DNA of 64,000 nt, from the NCBI GenBank assembly GCA_946807835.1, contig OX327693.1, positions 12,293,501 through 12,357,500 on the forward strand, read 5' to 3'. Positions 13,417 to 24,133 of this stretch are shown piece after piece (within the stretch, counting starts at the first letter, position 1; each line of letters starts with the position of its first letter). The translations under genes were made by a program, and so were the position numbers. Under the pieces are notes generated by a model. The model was not told the origin of the DNA. It did not search any database and saw nothing but the letters and a program-made list of their open reading frames with translations. This stretch comes from Ailanthus altissimus (Eukaryota; Streptophyta; Magnoliopsida; Sapindales; Simaroubaceae).

Positions 13417-14395
13417 TGATGTGTTATTTCTAGCTAAGTGCAATATACACTATCATAGACAAGTAATATAAAATAAGTAGAGTACTATTCCCACAAGAAA
13501 TTATTGTTATTGTTTATGCTAAGTACTAAAATTGTGTCTCCTTACTTTTATTCAAACGAAAATCAAAATATAGTAATCTAATCTAATAAATAGAAAACTA
13601 GCAATCAAGATAAGACTAAAGATAACAATAGATAATCACAAATAATTGATAAAACCTAGGATTACAACTATTCCTTGATATCTTAATTGAACCAATTAAT
13701 ATTTTCTTAAGTGAATCCCTCAATATGAATTGTTGGCTAGATCCCTAATATTATCACAAGCCTCTGTTGATGGTCAAATAACTATATCTTACCTTAACAA
13801 TTAACTATATGTTTATGCTAATTAGAATAGAATAAGATTCAATAAGAAATAATCTATTAATACTATATATGCTATGTAGGTATATGTCTATCCTACATGA
13901 AACTCATAGTTGTTACATATGATCACATATCAAATTATTCAAGGCCAACACCTAAATTCCTTTATCAAGTTTATTAGAGTTCCCACAACATTCTAATTAA
14001 TGAATAAGTAATTAGAAAGCATTAAGTATGAATAATTGAACAATTCTATTATTGAGTTCATAAAAGTAAGAAAAGAATTTAAATTCAATTACATATCAAG
14101 TTCAAAGTTGTAACCTTAGATATAAAAAAATTAGTTCATGGAGAAATAAAGAGTTCTAGAGCTTATCAGGAATAATATCATGAAAATTATAGAAAACTAG
14201 AAATATAAAGAGTTGAAAAGATAAAACTAAAGTTTTTGCAGTCTTCAATCTTCTAGTCTTCTTAATCCTCTAAAAATTACTCTTTCTCTTTCTTCTTGAT
14301 TCTTCAAAATAGACTTTTTGGTTTTCTATTATAGATTTATCTCTTTGAATTAGAGTAAAATATTACCAACTTTCATATGTATAAGACACAAACAA
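13417..14395 (-). repeat. Gypsy LTR, minus strand, truncated at its U3 end
   Basis: In + coordinates it begins TGATGTGTTATTTCTAGC, the reverse complement of the end of the solo LTRs seen at 26456 and 32321. It follows them through the stretches resembling TCACAAGCC, TCTGTTGATGG and CTATATGTTTATG. The sides to compare for a target duplication are TTTAC (13412-13416) and the right end, but the U3 part is missing and no second TTTAC is seen. The right limit is approximate. Confidence 0.65.
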
Positions 14396-14590
14396 ACATC
14401 AATCCTAAAGGCCCCGAAAGTAAGAAATTACCTATACTTTCTCCCAAAAGGTGACTCACCATGAAAAGGAATACCCTTACTGTTCTTTCTCAACAACGGG
14501 ACTTCCTCACAACCACTCAACTCGGTCTTAATGGCCATTTTTTTCTTGACCACTAAAGCTATAAGGATTAGACTAATTCAGGGTAGATAT
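14396..14590. other. Unassigned remnant, probably inside element J
   Basis: About 195 bases with no recognisable domain on either strand, between the gypsy LTR and copia A3. Because A3 left a clean GATAT duplication, this piece is continuous with 24096-24133 and then 25531 onward once A3 and the solo LTR are removed. Confidence 0.4.
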
Positions 14591-17050
14591 TGTTGGGATT
14601 TAAGCTTACGTGCCATCCCATAATGTATAAATGTATAGTGATTGTATTTATACAATTATTATTTCTAATAAAATCGTTAATATTATTTTTATTAAATGGT
14701 ATGATGCTTGTAACGTTTTAGACATTGTATGATCTGAAGGAGTTCAGATTTGGTCTAAAAGAGTTTAGACCAGGGCTAAGGTTAGCAACGCTAATAGTTA
14801 TAAACACTAAGAGTTAGTGGTACTAAGAGTTAGCAAAATCTAATGAGTTAGAGCTTTGTCTGAAATAGGACAATGACCTAAGAATATATTAGTAATGATA
14901 TAGCTGCAAGGAGTTGCAGATGGTGCTAGGAAATGTCATTATGCAAGTATGTTCTCAAACATAATGTTCTTGATCTAATTTCATCGATGAGGGTCTATCG
15001 GTGGAACCCATTAATATAGATTAGTGTATGTCTATATCTGGATGGTCCAGATGGTTAGTCTTAGCAAACCATGAGCTTAGTAGGAAGCTCATATAGAGAT
15101 GCAGGTATTCAGTAAGGACTGGATATTGAATAGACTCACGAAGACATCCAATAGACATCTCATAAAGCCGTCAATGGAAGGTCTTTCAAGTTGAGTAGTA
15201 TTTGTGGTCCTTTGACCTGAGCGCCACGGTGGGCTTGTGAGTGATCCACCATGCTTTGGTTCCACACATGTCAGAAACCTTTTATGGTCTGACCGCTGGG
15301 TGTCGCTGGGTATGGTCCGATGCTCATGGAGTTTGGTGTGCGTAGATATAGGATCCATCAACTCATATGAGTGGGTTGTATATCCTAATGCTCTGAGATT
15401 GTATTTTAGAAAGTCTTGTGGCTGCAAGCATAAACCTCGGTAAAGATATTCCAGAGGAATAAACAATATCACAAAAGTGTTTGTGGATATTGTTTTATGA
15501 AATATAAATCTGGAGATAAGTTCGTGGTTGAGCAAATAGAGATTTGACGGTGATGATCTATATCTCTGCTCTTCAAGGATATAAATGATGGAAGGATTAT
15601 ACGAATATGTAATAACCTCAACTTGTATGGTATAACATGCTAATTTGTAATATCCGTAACATGTGTGTGGGACATTGTTCACGGACGTATGGAGGAGCTC
15701 TATATGACAAATTAGGTGTGGACCTAGAGAGTCTCACAATATGAAGTATACTCGTTGTGCACTGGGGTAGCGGATTGGATTGAATAGTTCGATCCAATAA
15801 ATTTCAGTAAAAGAGAACGATTGTTTAGGGATCCCTCAGATTGTACATTTGTCAAGACTTAATTGTTAAGTACATTACTTAATTAATTAACAAGGGTTGT
15901 TAATTAATAGAATATTGACAAATGACAAAATTTGTTCCATGATTTGATTTTACCTTTTTACCATTTAACCATGGTAGTAAAAATTAGTAAGGTAAAAAGT
16001 AATTATTCAAAATTGTTTTGAATAATTAAATCATATATTATTATTATATTATTAGATAATATTATAATATATATAGATCATGGCATTGTATTTTAATGCA
16101 ATGAGGAGCCTAGATGTTGGCCATTTAATTACCCATTATAATTAAAGTAATTATAATTGTTAGGTAAAGATTAATTTTGGTGGCCATTATTCTAGTGCTT
16201 GGTTTAATTAATTCTAAATGGGAGACCAACAATAAAATTGGTGGAGCACTTCATTTTGTTTATTTTTGTTTAATCAAAGTGTTGAATAAACAAAATGAAT
16301 TTTGACAAAACAATTGAATTGATTTTTCATTCATTCAATTTTTGGAGAAGAACTTGGCAATGGCAAGAAAGAGAGGTAAGAGAGAGTTCTTTGAGTTGTA
16401 TTCTTTCAAGTGTTGAAAAATAAACAAACTTCTCTTCATCTCCTTCTTTAATGGATGGCCAAAATGAATGATATGTAAATGGAGAAAAAGATAATTATTT
16501 TGCAAAGAGTTGTTCAAAATAATTATCATGTAGAAATTGTTTCTAAGATTAATATACAAGAGTTGTATGTTAAAGATTTTTAATTAATACAAGAGTTGTA
16601 TAGAAAATATTTACCATCTCCATTTAAGAAACAAAAATTGTGTTCAAAAGAGTTTGAATACAAGTGTTGAAAATTGTAAACACTATGCTACCATTCTAGC
16701 TCCTTAATCCCACCAAAAGTTATGGACTAGAATTGTTCAACATATACTTCAAGGTGAGCTCTTCACATGGATTATTGAAGAACTTGAAGAATTTGTAAAG
16801 CTACCTTCATTAGGTGAGTATTTTACATTATGTTTATATTTGTATAATTGTTATACTTGTTCATATATGTGATATATGTTGTTCATCATGTTCATAATTG
16901 TATAATTGTTATACTTATGCATATATGTGATATATGTTGAATTTGTTAAAATGGGTTTATTTTGTAACATGCTTCCGCTGCGCATATAGTAATTTTTGAA
17001 ATTACGTATACACTCGTATTAATCACACACTCTATGATAAACACCCAACA
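14591..17050 (+). repeat. 5' LTR of copia A3
   Basis: Starts TGTTGGGATTTAAGC and ends ACACCCAACA. It lacks a 26-base piece present in the 3' LTR at about 23848-23875, next to a 58-bp direct repeat. An antisense reading frame of 197 codons (15089-15682) crosses it; see findings. Confidence 0.95.
15580..15587 (+). promoter_or_regulatory. Candidate TATA box of the copia LTR
   Basis: TATAAATG in the context GGATATAAATGATGG. The same box lies at the matching place in the 3' LTR (22594-22601), in the A1 LTR (3148-3155, TATAAATA) and in the minus-strand LTR of G (31772-31779). Conservation among otherwise diverged LTRs supports a promoter role; the start of transcription is not known. Confidence 0.55.
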
Positions 17051-17052
17051 AA

Positions 17053-17064
17053 TGGTATCAGAGC
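17053..17064 (+). other. Primer binding site, tRNA-iMet
   Basis: TGGTATCAGAGC, two bases after the LTR end, is the standard initiator-methionine tRNA site of plant copia elements. It is perfectly preserved. Confidence 0.95.
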
Positions 17065-17129
17065 ATGTTAAATTAAGTATGTGATTATTCTTGTTGTTGA
17101 ATATGTTAACATGATGATGTTGTATATTT

Positions 17130-17195
17130 AAACAACTTGATGATGTTTAAATTTGAACATGGTGATGTTTAAATTTGAGCATGATGATGAACATA
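17130..17195 (+). repeat. Short tandem repeat in the A3 leader
   Basis: A unit around GATGTTTAAATTTGA is repeated twice in tandem, with further partial copies of GATGATG around it. This is non-coding leader sequence. Confidence 0.6.
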
Positions 17196-17321
17196 TTATT
17201 GTATTCTTGAACATGTTAGTTTTTAGAATTGAAGTATGATGATGTTTAGATATGATGCCCATGAGAAAATAGTAAAAATTGGAGGCGAAAAATAGTGTTC
17301 GAAGGGTCGGAACACTGTTAA

Positions 17322-17452
17322 CGCGTCCAGCGCCGCGACGCCCAAATCTGGGCGCTGCAGTGCTGAGGTTCTGACTTGAGCGCCGCGGCGCTCAGCAAAA
17401 AAAAAAAAAAAAAATTTAAAAAAAAAACAAATTTTTTTTTTTTTTTTTGCAG
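17322..17452 (+). repeat. GC-palindrome cassette followed by A/T tracts
   Basis: A GC-rich island in a very AT-rich leader. It holds several versions of GCGCCGCGGCGC and GGGCGCTGCAGTGCT; the 18-base TGAGCGCCGCGGCGCTCA at 17377-17394 is a perfect palindrome. Long A runs and then T runs follow at about 17397-17449, able to pair as one long A-T hairpin. Related GC cassettes occur at 24326, 27528, 33366 and 62918 in other elements. Confidence 0.75.
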
Positions 17453-17835
17453 AACATTGTATAATGTTAGAACTTTCAGTTTTTAATGCTGATCATTCCA
17501 AACATAATACTTGTATTTGCAATTTTTACAAATAAAATATTTTTAATACAATTATAAGTGTTATATTATTGTATTAAAATTACAAATAATTTGTTTACGT
17601 TGTTAAACACAATGGGAGCCCTATTGATGGGGGTTAGTTGTGCTTATGTAAATAAATTTTCTAATTATGAATTAGATTCGTATGAGATGTGAAAAGTTAT
17701 TATTATTATTATTAATTTATTAATAAAATAATAATTAAAAATTAAATCTCTCTTAATCAGATTGAATAAGTATTATATTATGAGATAATATTATACAATG
17801 ATCTGCCTTGTCAATACTGTATTAGACGGGTCATT

Positions 17836-18156
17836 TCGGTCACTCATAAGATCGCTAAAGTGTGAGGGATTGGTCGGGGTGATTCGGGCTATGCCGGTTA
17901 AAACATGAGATGAGGCAAATATATGCGAAAATACTATCTTAGATCGCTAAAGTGTGCGGATAGTATCGGTAACATATATTTAATGATTGACAAGTTAATC
18001 TGAAATACAATTATCTTAGATCGCTAAAGTGTGCGGATAATGTGTATTTAGGATTAGTAATAAGAGTTGTATGAGATACAATTGGCAAGAGTTGTCTACC
18101 TTTTGGGTTTACAAAGGCCAAGATCGCTAAAGTGTGCGGTTGGAGTAAAATGCCAA
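17836..18156 (+). repeat. Four-hairpin array with constant loop and changing stem
   Basis: Four copies of a core near AGATCGCTAAAGTGTGCGG start at 17849, 17941, 18018 and 18121. Each is enclosed by a stem of different sequence that still pairs: ATACTATC with GATAGTAT (copy 2); AAATACA plus ATTATC with GATAAT plus TGTATTT, one bulged G (copy 3); CCAA with TTGG and outside it TTTAC with GTAAA (copy 4); TCACTC with GAGGGA, one mismatch (copy 1). Inside copies 2-4, CGC and GCG can also pair around TAAAGTGT. This looks like a repeated RNA element of the leader. The function is unknown; packaging or dimerisation of the transcript is one guess. Confidence 0.7.
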
Positions 18157-18176
18157 TGGGGTCTACTTCCCGTTGT

Positions 18177-18576
18177 ACAGTTTAAAAGATTAAACTGTCG
18201 TTTTTCCTTTTGAGAGATTTAAGGAATTATGTAAAGCAGTGAGAGGGCGTCTTTAGATTAAAAATTGTATAAAAGTTATATCCATGATCTAAAGCGTTAT
18301 TTATTAACGATTAGAAATATTTCGCTAAACATCTCCAAAATTTTATCTTATAGTGATAAGATAAGTAACTTATAGAGATAAGAAGACTATGAGCAACCCG
18401 TTAATATACTTGATTAAGCACATAATCTATAAGGTAGCGAAAATTATTAAGACTTGCTTATAATCTAAGAATTGTTCTAGATAAAAAGAAATATATAGAT
18501 ATATAAAAGATCAATAGATAATCCAAGAGGTGTTTCTGATAATGTCTCTTGAGAAGAGACGGTAGATTATCAGAAA
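18177..18576 (+). other. Cluster of strong hairpins at the end of the A3 leader
   Basis: Perfect inverted repeats follow each other: ACAGTTTAA/TTAAACTGT with loop AAGA (18177-18198); CTTTAGAT/ATCTAAAG (18251-18258, 18287-18294); TTATCTTAT/ATAAGATAA with loop AGTG (18343-18364); and a two-level hairpin with outer stem TTTCTGATAAT/ATTATCAGAAA (18533-18543, 18566-18576) and inner stem GTCTCTT/AAGAGAC (18544-18550, 18554-18560). The last lies directly before, or at the edge of, the gag remnant. Confidence 0.65.
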
Positions 18577-18760
18577 AGGATTAAGAATAATTTGAAAGTC
18601 AAATTATATATCCTAACCTATCTAATGATCTTCAGTAGGAGCATATGCACATGAGAGGTACAAGTACTATAATGCTTCATCTGAAATTTATTTTATATAT
18701 CTAAAATAAATATAGAGAATGAAACACAAATGGAAAGTGTTTCCATTATTAGTAAGGTTT
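18577..18760 (+). pseudogene. Copia A3 gag remnant
   Basis: A short trace of the copia capsid gene: the reading around IKNNLKVKLYILT (about 18580-18620) matches the related place in copia B (DDDLKVKPYILGS at about 35508-35545). What precedes it in a normal gag (the N-terminal third) is absent, its place taken by the hairpin leader. Stops interrupt it after about 20 codons. Confidence 0.55.
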
Positions 18761-19119
18761 TAATAATAAGAGTTATTATTCAAAGAACCTTAACTTAGAA
18801 AAGATAAAACTCTTAGATACCTGTTTACCGATAAATGATATTTCATATGCAAATGATGTGAAGAGGCATAGGGATATGAGATATCGCCCGTCCTTCTCAC
18901 GTCTACAAAGTGTTGCATAATTTACGGAATACTAGAAAAAGATAAAATGAGAAGTACAACTACACGTAAAAAATAGAGATTACCTATACGTGATAGCTGT
19001 TAGGACTTTTAAGTCACTTCTTCATTCTAGTAAAAGCCTTATGTTGTATTGTTGTTATTTTGAGCCATGAATAATAAGGCGAAATATGTCGCTCTCTTTG
19101 TAAAAAGATAGGGTTATCA

Positions 19120-21590
19120 TACATACATTAAGAATAGTTCTTTATGTTTATATGATAACGATAATATTTTGTTAACTGAATGTCAGTCAATTAAATGGCC
19201 TTTATATAAGACATACAACAAGTAATGCATAAAAATGTCTAGGTGAATAGAATTAATAATAGTTTAGAAACTTTGAATAATGACGAATTGTGGCATAAGT
19301 GATTAGGTCAAGTAGCCATAAGATGACTACCCCGTCCGGTTAAGGATGGTCAAATGTTTGATCTGACCATAGAACATTGACCAGTTTATGAATCTCGTAT
19401 TCAAGGGAAGTTGACTAAATAATTTTTATTGGTGTTAGACATCAAGCCACTGGTTTATTAGAACTAATACATAGCGATGTATATGATCTAATGAATCATA
19501 CTGCCATTAGTAAGTTTTAATACTTCGATATCTTTATCATGATTTGTCACGATACAGACATGTGTTTCTAGAAAAATATAGGTCGATAATTTTGAAGTGT
19601 TCAAAGAATATCAACTAGAAGAAGTATGTTAAATATCTTTGATTAGATCGAGGCTGTTTATACATAAGCAGTAAATTCATGAATTATTTAAAAGAAAATG
19701 AGATTCTAGCTCAATATAGTTCTCTAGATACTCCTTAACATAAATATGTTTTGAAGTATAGAGAAATAGGACTTTATTAGATATAGTTCGATCGATATTA
19801 AGCTTTATCGATCTTTTAAAATATCTAAAGGGTTATGCTCTAGAAACTGTTACTCATCTATTGAATAAGGTTCCATTGTAAATTGTTCCTTCTACTACAT
19901 ATGAGATATGGACTAGAAGGAAAGAGAATCTTAAGTATGTTAAGATTTGGAGTTATTTTACTTGCATAAGGGTTGTGCAATAGTATATACTTGGACCCAA
20001 GGGGTATAAGTATCGGTTCAAAGGATATCCCAAATGTTCCATGAGATATCAGTTCTATGAATTGAAAATGGAACCTAAAGATCAATTGAGTTAAATACCT
20101 TTAACACACTTTATCGTAGGTCATATAAGGATATAAAGACCACTTGTTAGGTATATTAGATACCTAAAAGGTGTTTTTAATGTTTTTCTTAGTTGAAGAA
20201 AAAGGATCTTATGACTTATAGTTAAACGATATTAGATATCGTTTAAGGAAATTGACAATATGCCAGAAAATTCAAAATTAACTTTGAGCATAAAAAATCA
20301 AGTCTAGAACTTGGTTATAATTTATATAAGAATTGTTCTTATTGGTTGTAAAAGAGTTTACGCACGGAAGTGTGGGCCCAAAAGTAGGTAAGAATCTTTA
20401 AAAGCCCCATGGACGTAAAAGGTTACCCTCAACGATCTGGGATCGATTATGAGGAAACCTTTCACTAATAAACATGCTAAAGTTAATTCAAATTTATATT
20501 GGATATTGTAGTATGCTGAACTCTTCATTTTGATGAGATAATCAAATAATCTAATTTGATTAAGAATGAAGAGAGAGCATGTGTGTTTAGAAAAGGTAGT
20601 GGAAGCATGAATTATCTTTCTAATTCTTTATATATAAAACATTCTCATTGTCAGAGATAAAGACAATGGCATGTTGCAAGTCAGTCAGTTAAGAGTTAAC
20701 TGAGTAAGAACATCTTCATAAAAGATTTGGTAGATGCTTCCTGTATACTGGGTATAAGGCGTTATACAGACAGAGTTAGGAAGTATATATAACTCTCCAA
20801 ATCTCCGTACATAGACTAAGTCCTGAAAAGGTACATTTTTAATAACTGTGAAATAGTTAATGTATCTTTTAGACATGGAGTTCATCTTTCTAAGAGGAAG
20901 TGTCCTCAAGAAGAAAATGAAAAGGTTAGAGTGTCTAACATTTAATATACATCAACCAAAGGTAGCTTGATGTATACCATGTTATGTACGAGACCTATAT
21001 TATGATGGTTGTAAGTGTTATGAGCCGACATCAGTTTAATCTAGGCAACGACTATTGGATGGTCGTGAAATATATCCAAGTTATACCTGAGAGGTATGAA
21101 GGATAAGTTTCTAATTTATGGAGAAAGTTGCTTACAAATGAGAGGATACGTATAATTAGACTTCTAATGTAATCCGGATGATAGAGAGTCTACATCTTAT
21201 TACGTACTTCTTCTTAACGGTACCAAAACCTTGTAGCATAAGTGCAATTTTTTAAATGTCCACATTTAATTCTACTGTAAAGATAAAATTTGTTACAGCT
21301 TGAGAAGCATGCAAAGGAATTTCTGTGGATATTCAAGTTAGTTGTAGAGCTCAGAATATGTTCTAAGCTTAATGAATCCTATCACATTATAATGCAACGT
21401 CAATGGGGTAATTGCTCAAGCCAAAATACCATATAATTAAATATATCTTGGCTAAAGGAGATGTATAAGATAATCTAGGAAAACATCCTTACAGATTATA
21501 GCGGACCCGCTTTCTAAAGCCTTAACTCTTAAAAGTGTTTGAGAAACACATAGAGTCAATGGATATGAAATACCATCCTTAATGGCATTA
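19120..21590 (+). pseudogene. Copia A3 pol pseudogene
   Basis: Domains in order: GAG-pre-integrase (NDELWHK near 19277-19300), integrase (about 19400-20060, with traces of the RGCLYMS-like core and the late TTYEIWT stretch), reverse transcriptase (about 20230-20960) and RNase H (about 21080-21560). The RT catalytic box at about 20620-20660 reads LYIxNILIV with a stop, so it is dead. The end of pol is followed by a purine-rich tract, GAGCAAGTGAGACT (21591-21604), before the LTR. It is the same family as A1, A2 and B but more eroded than B. Confidence 0.8.
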
Positions 21591-21604
21591 GAGCAAGTGA
21601 GACT

Positions 21605-24090
21605 TGTTGGGATTTATGCTTACGTGCCATCCCATAATGTATAAATATATAGTGATTGTATTTATACAATTATTATTTCTAATAAAATCGTTAATATTAT
21701 TTTTATTAAATGGTAAGATGCTTGTAACGTTTTAGACATTGTATAATCTGAAGGAGTTCAGATTTGGTCTAAAAGAGTTTAGACCAGGGCTAAGGTTAGC
21801 AACGCTAATAGTTATAAACACTAAGAGTTAGTGGTACTAAGAGTTAGCAAAATCTAAGAAGTTAGAGCCTTGTCTGAAATGGGACAATGACCTAAGAATA
21901 TATTAGTAATGACATAGCTGCAAGGAGTTGCAGATGGTGCTAGGAAATGTCATTATGCAAGTATGTTCTCAAATATAATGTTCCTAATCTAATTTTATCG
22001 ATGCGAGTCTATCGGTGGAACCCATTAATATAGATTAGTGTATGCCTATATCTGGATGGTCCAGATAGTTAGTCTTAGCAAACCATGAGCTTAGTAGGAA
22101 GCTCATATAGAGATGCAGGTATTCAGTAAGGACTGGATATTGAATAGACTCACGAAGACATCCAATAGACATCTCATAAAGCCGTCAATGGAAGGTCTTC
22201 CGAGTTGAGTAGTATTTGTGGTCCTTTGACCTGAGCGCCACGGTGGGCTTGTGAGTGATCCACCATGCTTTGGTTCCACACATGTCAGAAACCTTTTATA
22301 GTCTGACCGCTGGGTGTCGCTGGGTATGGTCCGATGCTCATGGAGTTTGGTGTGCGTAGATATAGGATCCATCAGCTCATATGAGTGGGTTGTATATCCT
22401 AATGCTCTGAGATTGTATTTCAGAAAGTCTTGTGGCCGCAAGCATAAACCTCGGAAAAGATATTCCGCAGGAATAAACAATATCAAAAAAGTGTTTGTGG
22501 ATATTGTTTTATGAAATATAAATCTGGAGATAAGTTCGTGGTTGAGCAAATAGAGATTTGACGGTGGTGATCTATATCTCTGCTCTTCAAGGATATAAAT
22601 GATGGAAGGATTATACGAATATGTAATAACCTCAACTTGTATGGTCTAACATGCTAATTTGTAATATCCGTAACGTGTGTGTGGGGCATTGTTCACGGAC
22701 GTATGGAGGAGCTCTATATGACAAATTAGGTGTGTACCTAGAGAGTCTCACAATATGAAGTATACTCGTTGTGCACTGGGGTAGCAGATTGGATTGAATA
22801 GTTCGATCCAATAAATTTCAGCAAAAGAGAACGATTGTTTAGGGATCCCTCGGATTGTACATTTGTCAAGACTTAATTGTTAAGTACATCACTTAATTAA
22901 TTAACAAGGGTTGTTAATTAATAGAATATTGACAAATGACAAAGTTTGTTCCATGATTTGATTTTACCTTTTTACTATTTAACCATGGTAGTAAAAATTA
23001 GTAAGGTAAAAAGTAATTATTCAAAATTGTTTTGAATAATTAAATCATATATTATTATTATATTATTGGATAATATTATAATATATATAGATCATGGCAT
23101 TGTATTTTAATACACTGAGGAGCCTATATGTTGGCCATTTAATTACCCATTATAATTAAAGTAATTATAATTGTTAGGTAAAGATTAATTTCGGTGGCCA
23201 TTATTCTAGTGCTTGGTTTAATTAATTCTAAATGGGAGACCAACAATAAAATTGGTGGAGCACTTCATTTTGTTTATTTTTGTTTAATCAAAGTGTTGAA
23301 TAAACAAAATGAATTTTGGCAGAACAATTGAATTAATTTTTCATTCATTCAAATTTTAGAGAAGAACTTGGCAATGGCAAGGAAGAGAGGTAAGAGAGAG
23401 TTCTTTGAGTTTTATTCTTTCAAGTGTTGAAAAATAAACAAACTTCTCTTCATCTCCTTCTTTAATGGATGGCCAAAATGAATGATATGTAAATGGAGAA
23501 AAAGATAATTATTTTGCAAAGAGTTGTTCAAAATAATTATCATGTAGAAATTGTTTCTAAGATTAATATACACGAGTTGTATGTTAAAGATTTTTAATTA
23601 ATACAAGAGTTGTATATAAAATATTTACCATCTCCATTTAAGAAACAAAAATTGTATTCAAAAGAGTTTGAATACAAGTGCTGAAAATTGTAAACACTAA
23701 GCTACCATTCTAGCTCCTTAATCCCACCAAAAGTTATGGACTAGAATTGTTCAACATATACTTCAAGGTGAGCTCTTCACATGGATTATTGAAGAACTTG
23801 AAGAATTTGTAAAGCTACATTCATTAGGTGAGTATTTTACATTATGTGTTATAATACAATATTGTTCATCATGTTTATATTTGTATAATTGTTATACTTG
23901 TTCATATATGTGATATATGTTGTTCATCATGTTCATAATTGTATAATTGTTATACTTATGCATATATGTGATATATGTTGAATTTGTTAAAATGGGTGTA
24001 TTTTGTAACATGCTTCCGCTGCGCATATAGTAATTTTTGAAATTACGTATACACTCGTATAATCACACCCTCTATAATAAACACCCGACA
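21605..24090 (+). repeat. 3' LTR of copia A3
   Basis: Starts TGTTGGGATTTATGC and ends ACACCCGACA, then the second GATAT. It is nearly identical to 14591-17050. A 58-bp direct repeat (23864-23921 and 23922-23979, each starting GTTCATCATGTT) lies near the end; in the 5' LTR the first unit is partly lost. TATA box at 22594-22601. Confidence 0.95.
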
Positions 24091-24133
24091 GATATAACTC
24101 CTAACAAAGAAAGAAACTTAATGTGCTAATCAT

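Larger units (their letters stand above)
14591..24090 (+). mobile_element. Complete copia element A3 with young LTRs and dead coding region
   Basis: All the structural parts are present: target duplication GATAT (14586-14590 and 24091-24095), LTRs of 2460 and 2486 bp starting TGTTGGGATT and ending CA, a tRNA-iMet primer site, a long leader, gag and pol remnants, and a purine-rich tract before the 3' LTR. The two LTRs differ by only a few bases per hundred plus one 26-base length change, so insertion is fairly recent. In contrast gag and pol are ruined: no surviving open stretch reaches 80 codons and the RT box is destroyed. It is inserted in element J. This mismatch suggests movement in trans of an already defective element, or homogenised LTRs. 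Confidence 0.9.

Noticed and set aside
15237..15443. Plus-strand frame of 68 codons (also 22314-22514)
   Set aside because: Chance frame in the copia LTR with no domain.
17053..17064. tRNA gene fragment
   Set aside because: Only the short tRNA-iMet complementary primer site is present; there is no cloverleaf in the window.
17849..18139. CRISPR array (four copies of a 19-base word with spacers)
   Set aside because: Plant retrotransposon leader, unequal gaps, and flanks that pair with each other.
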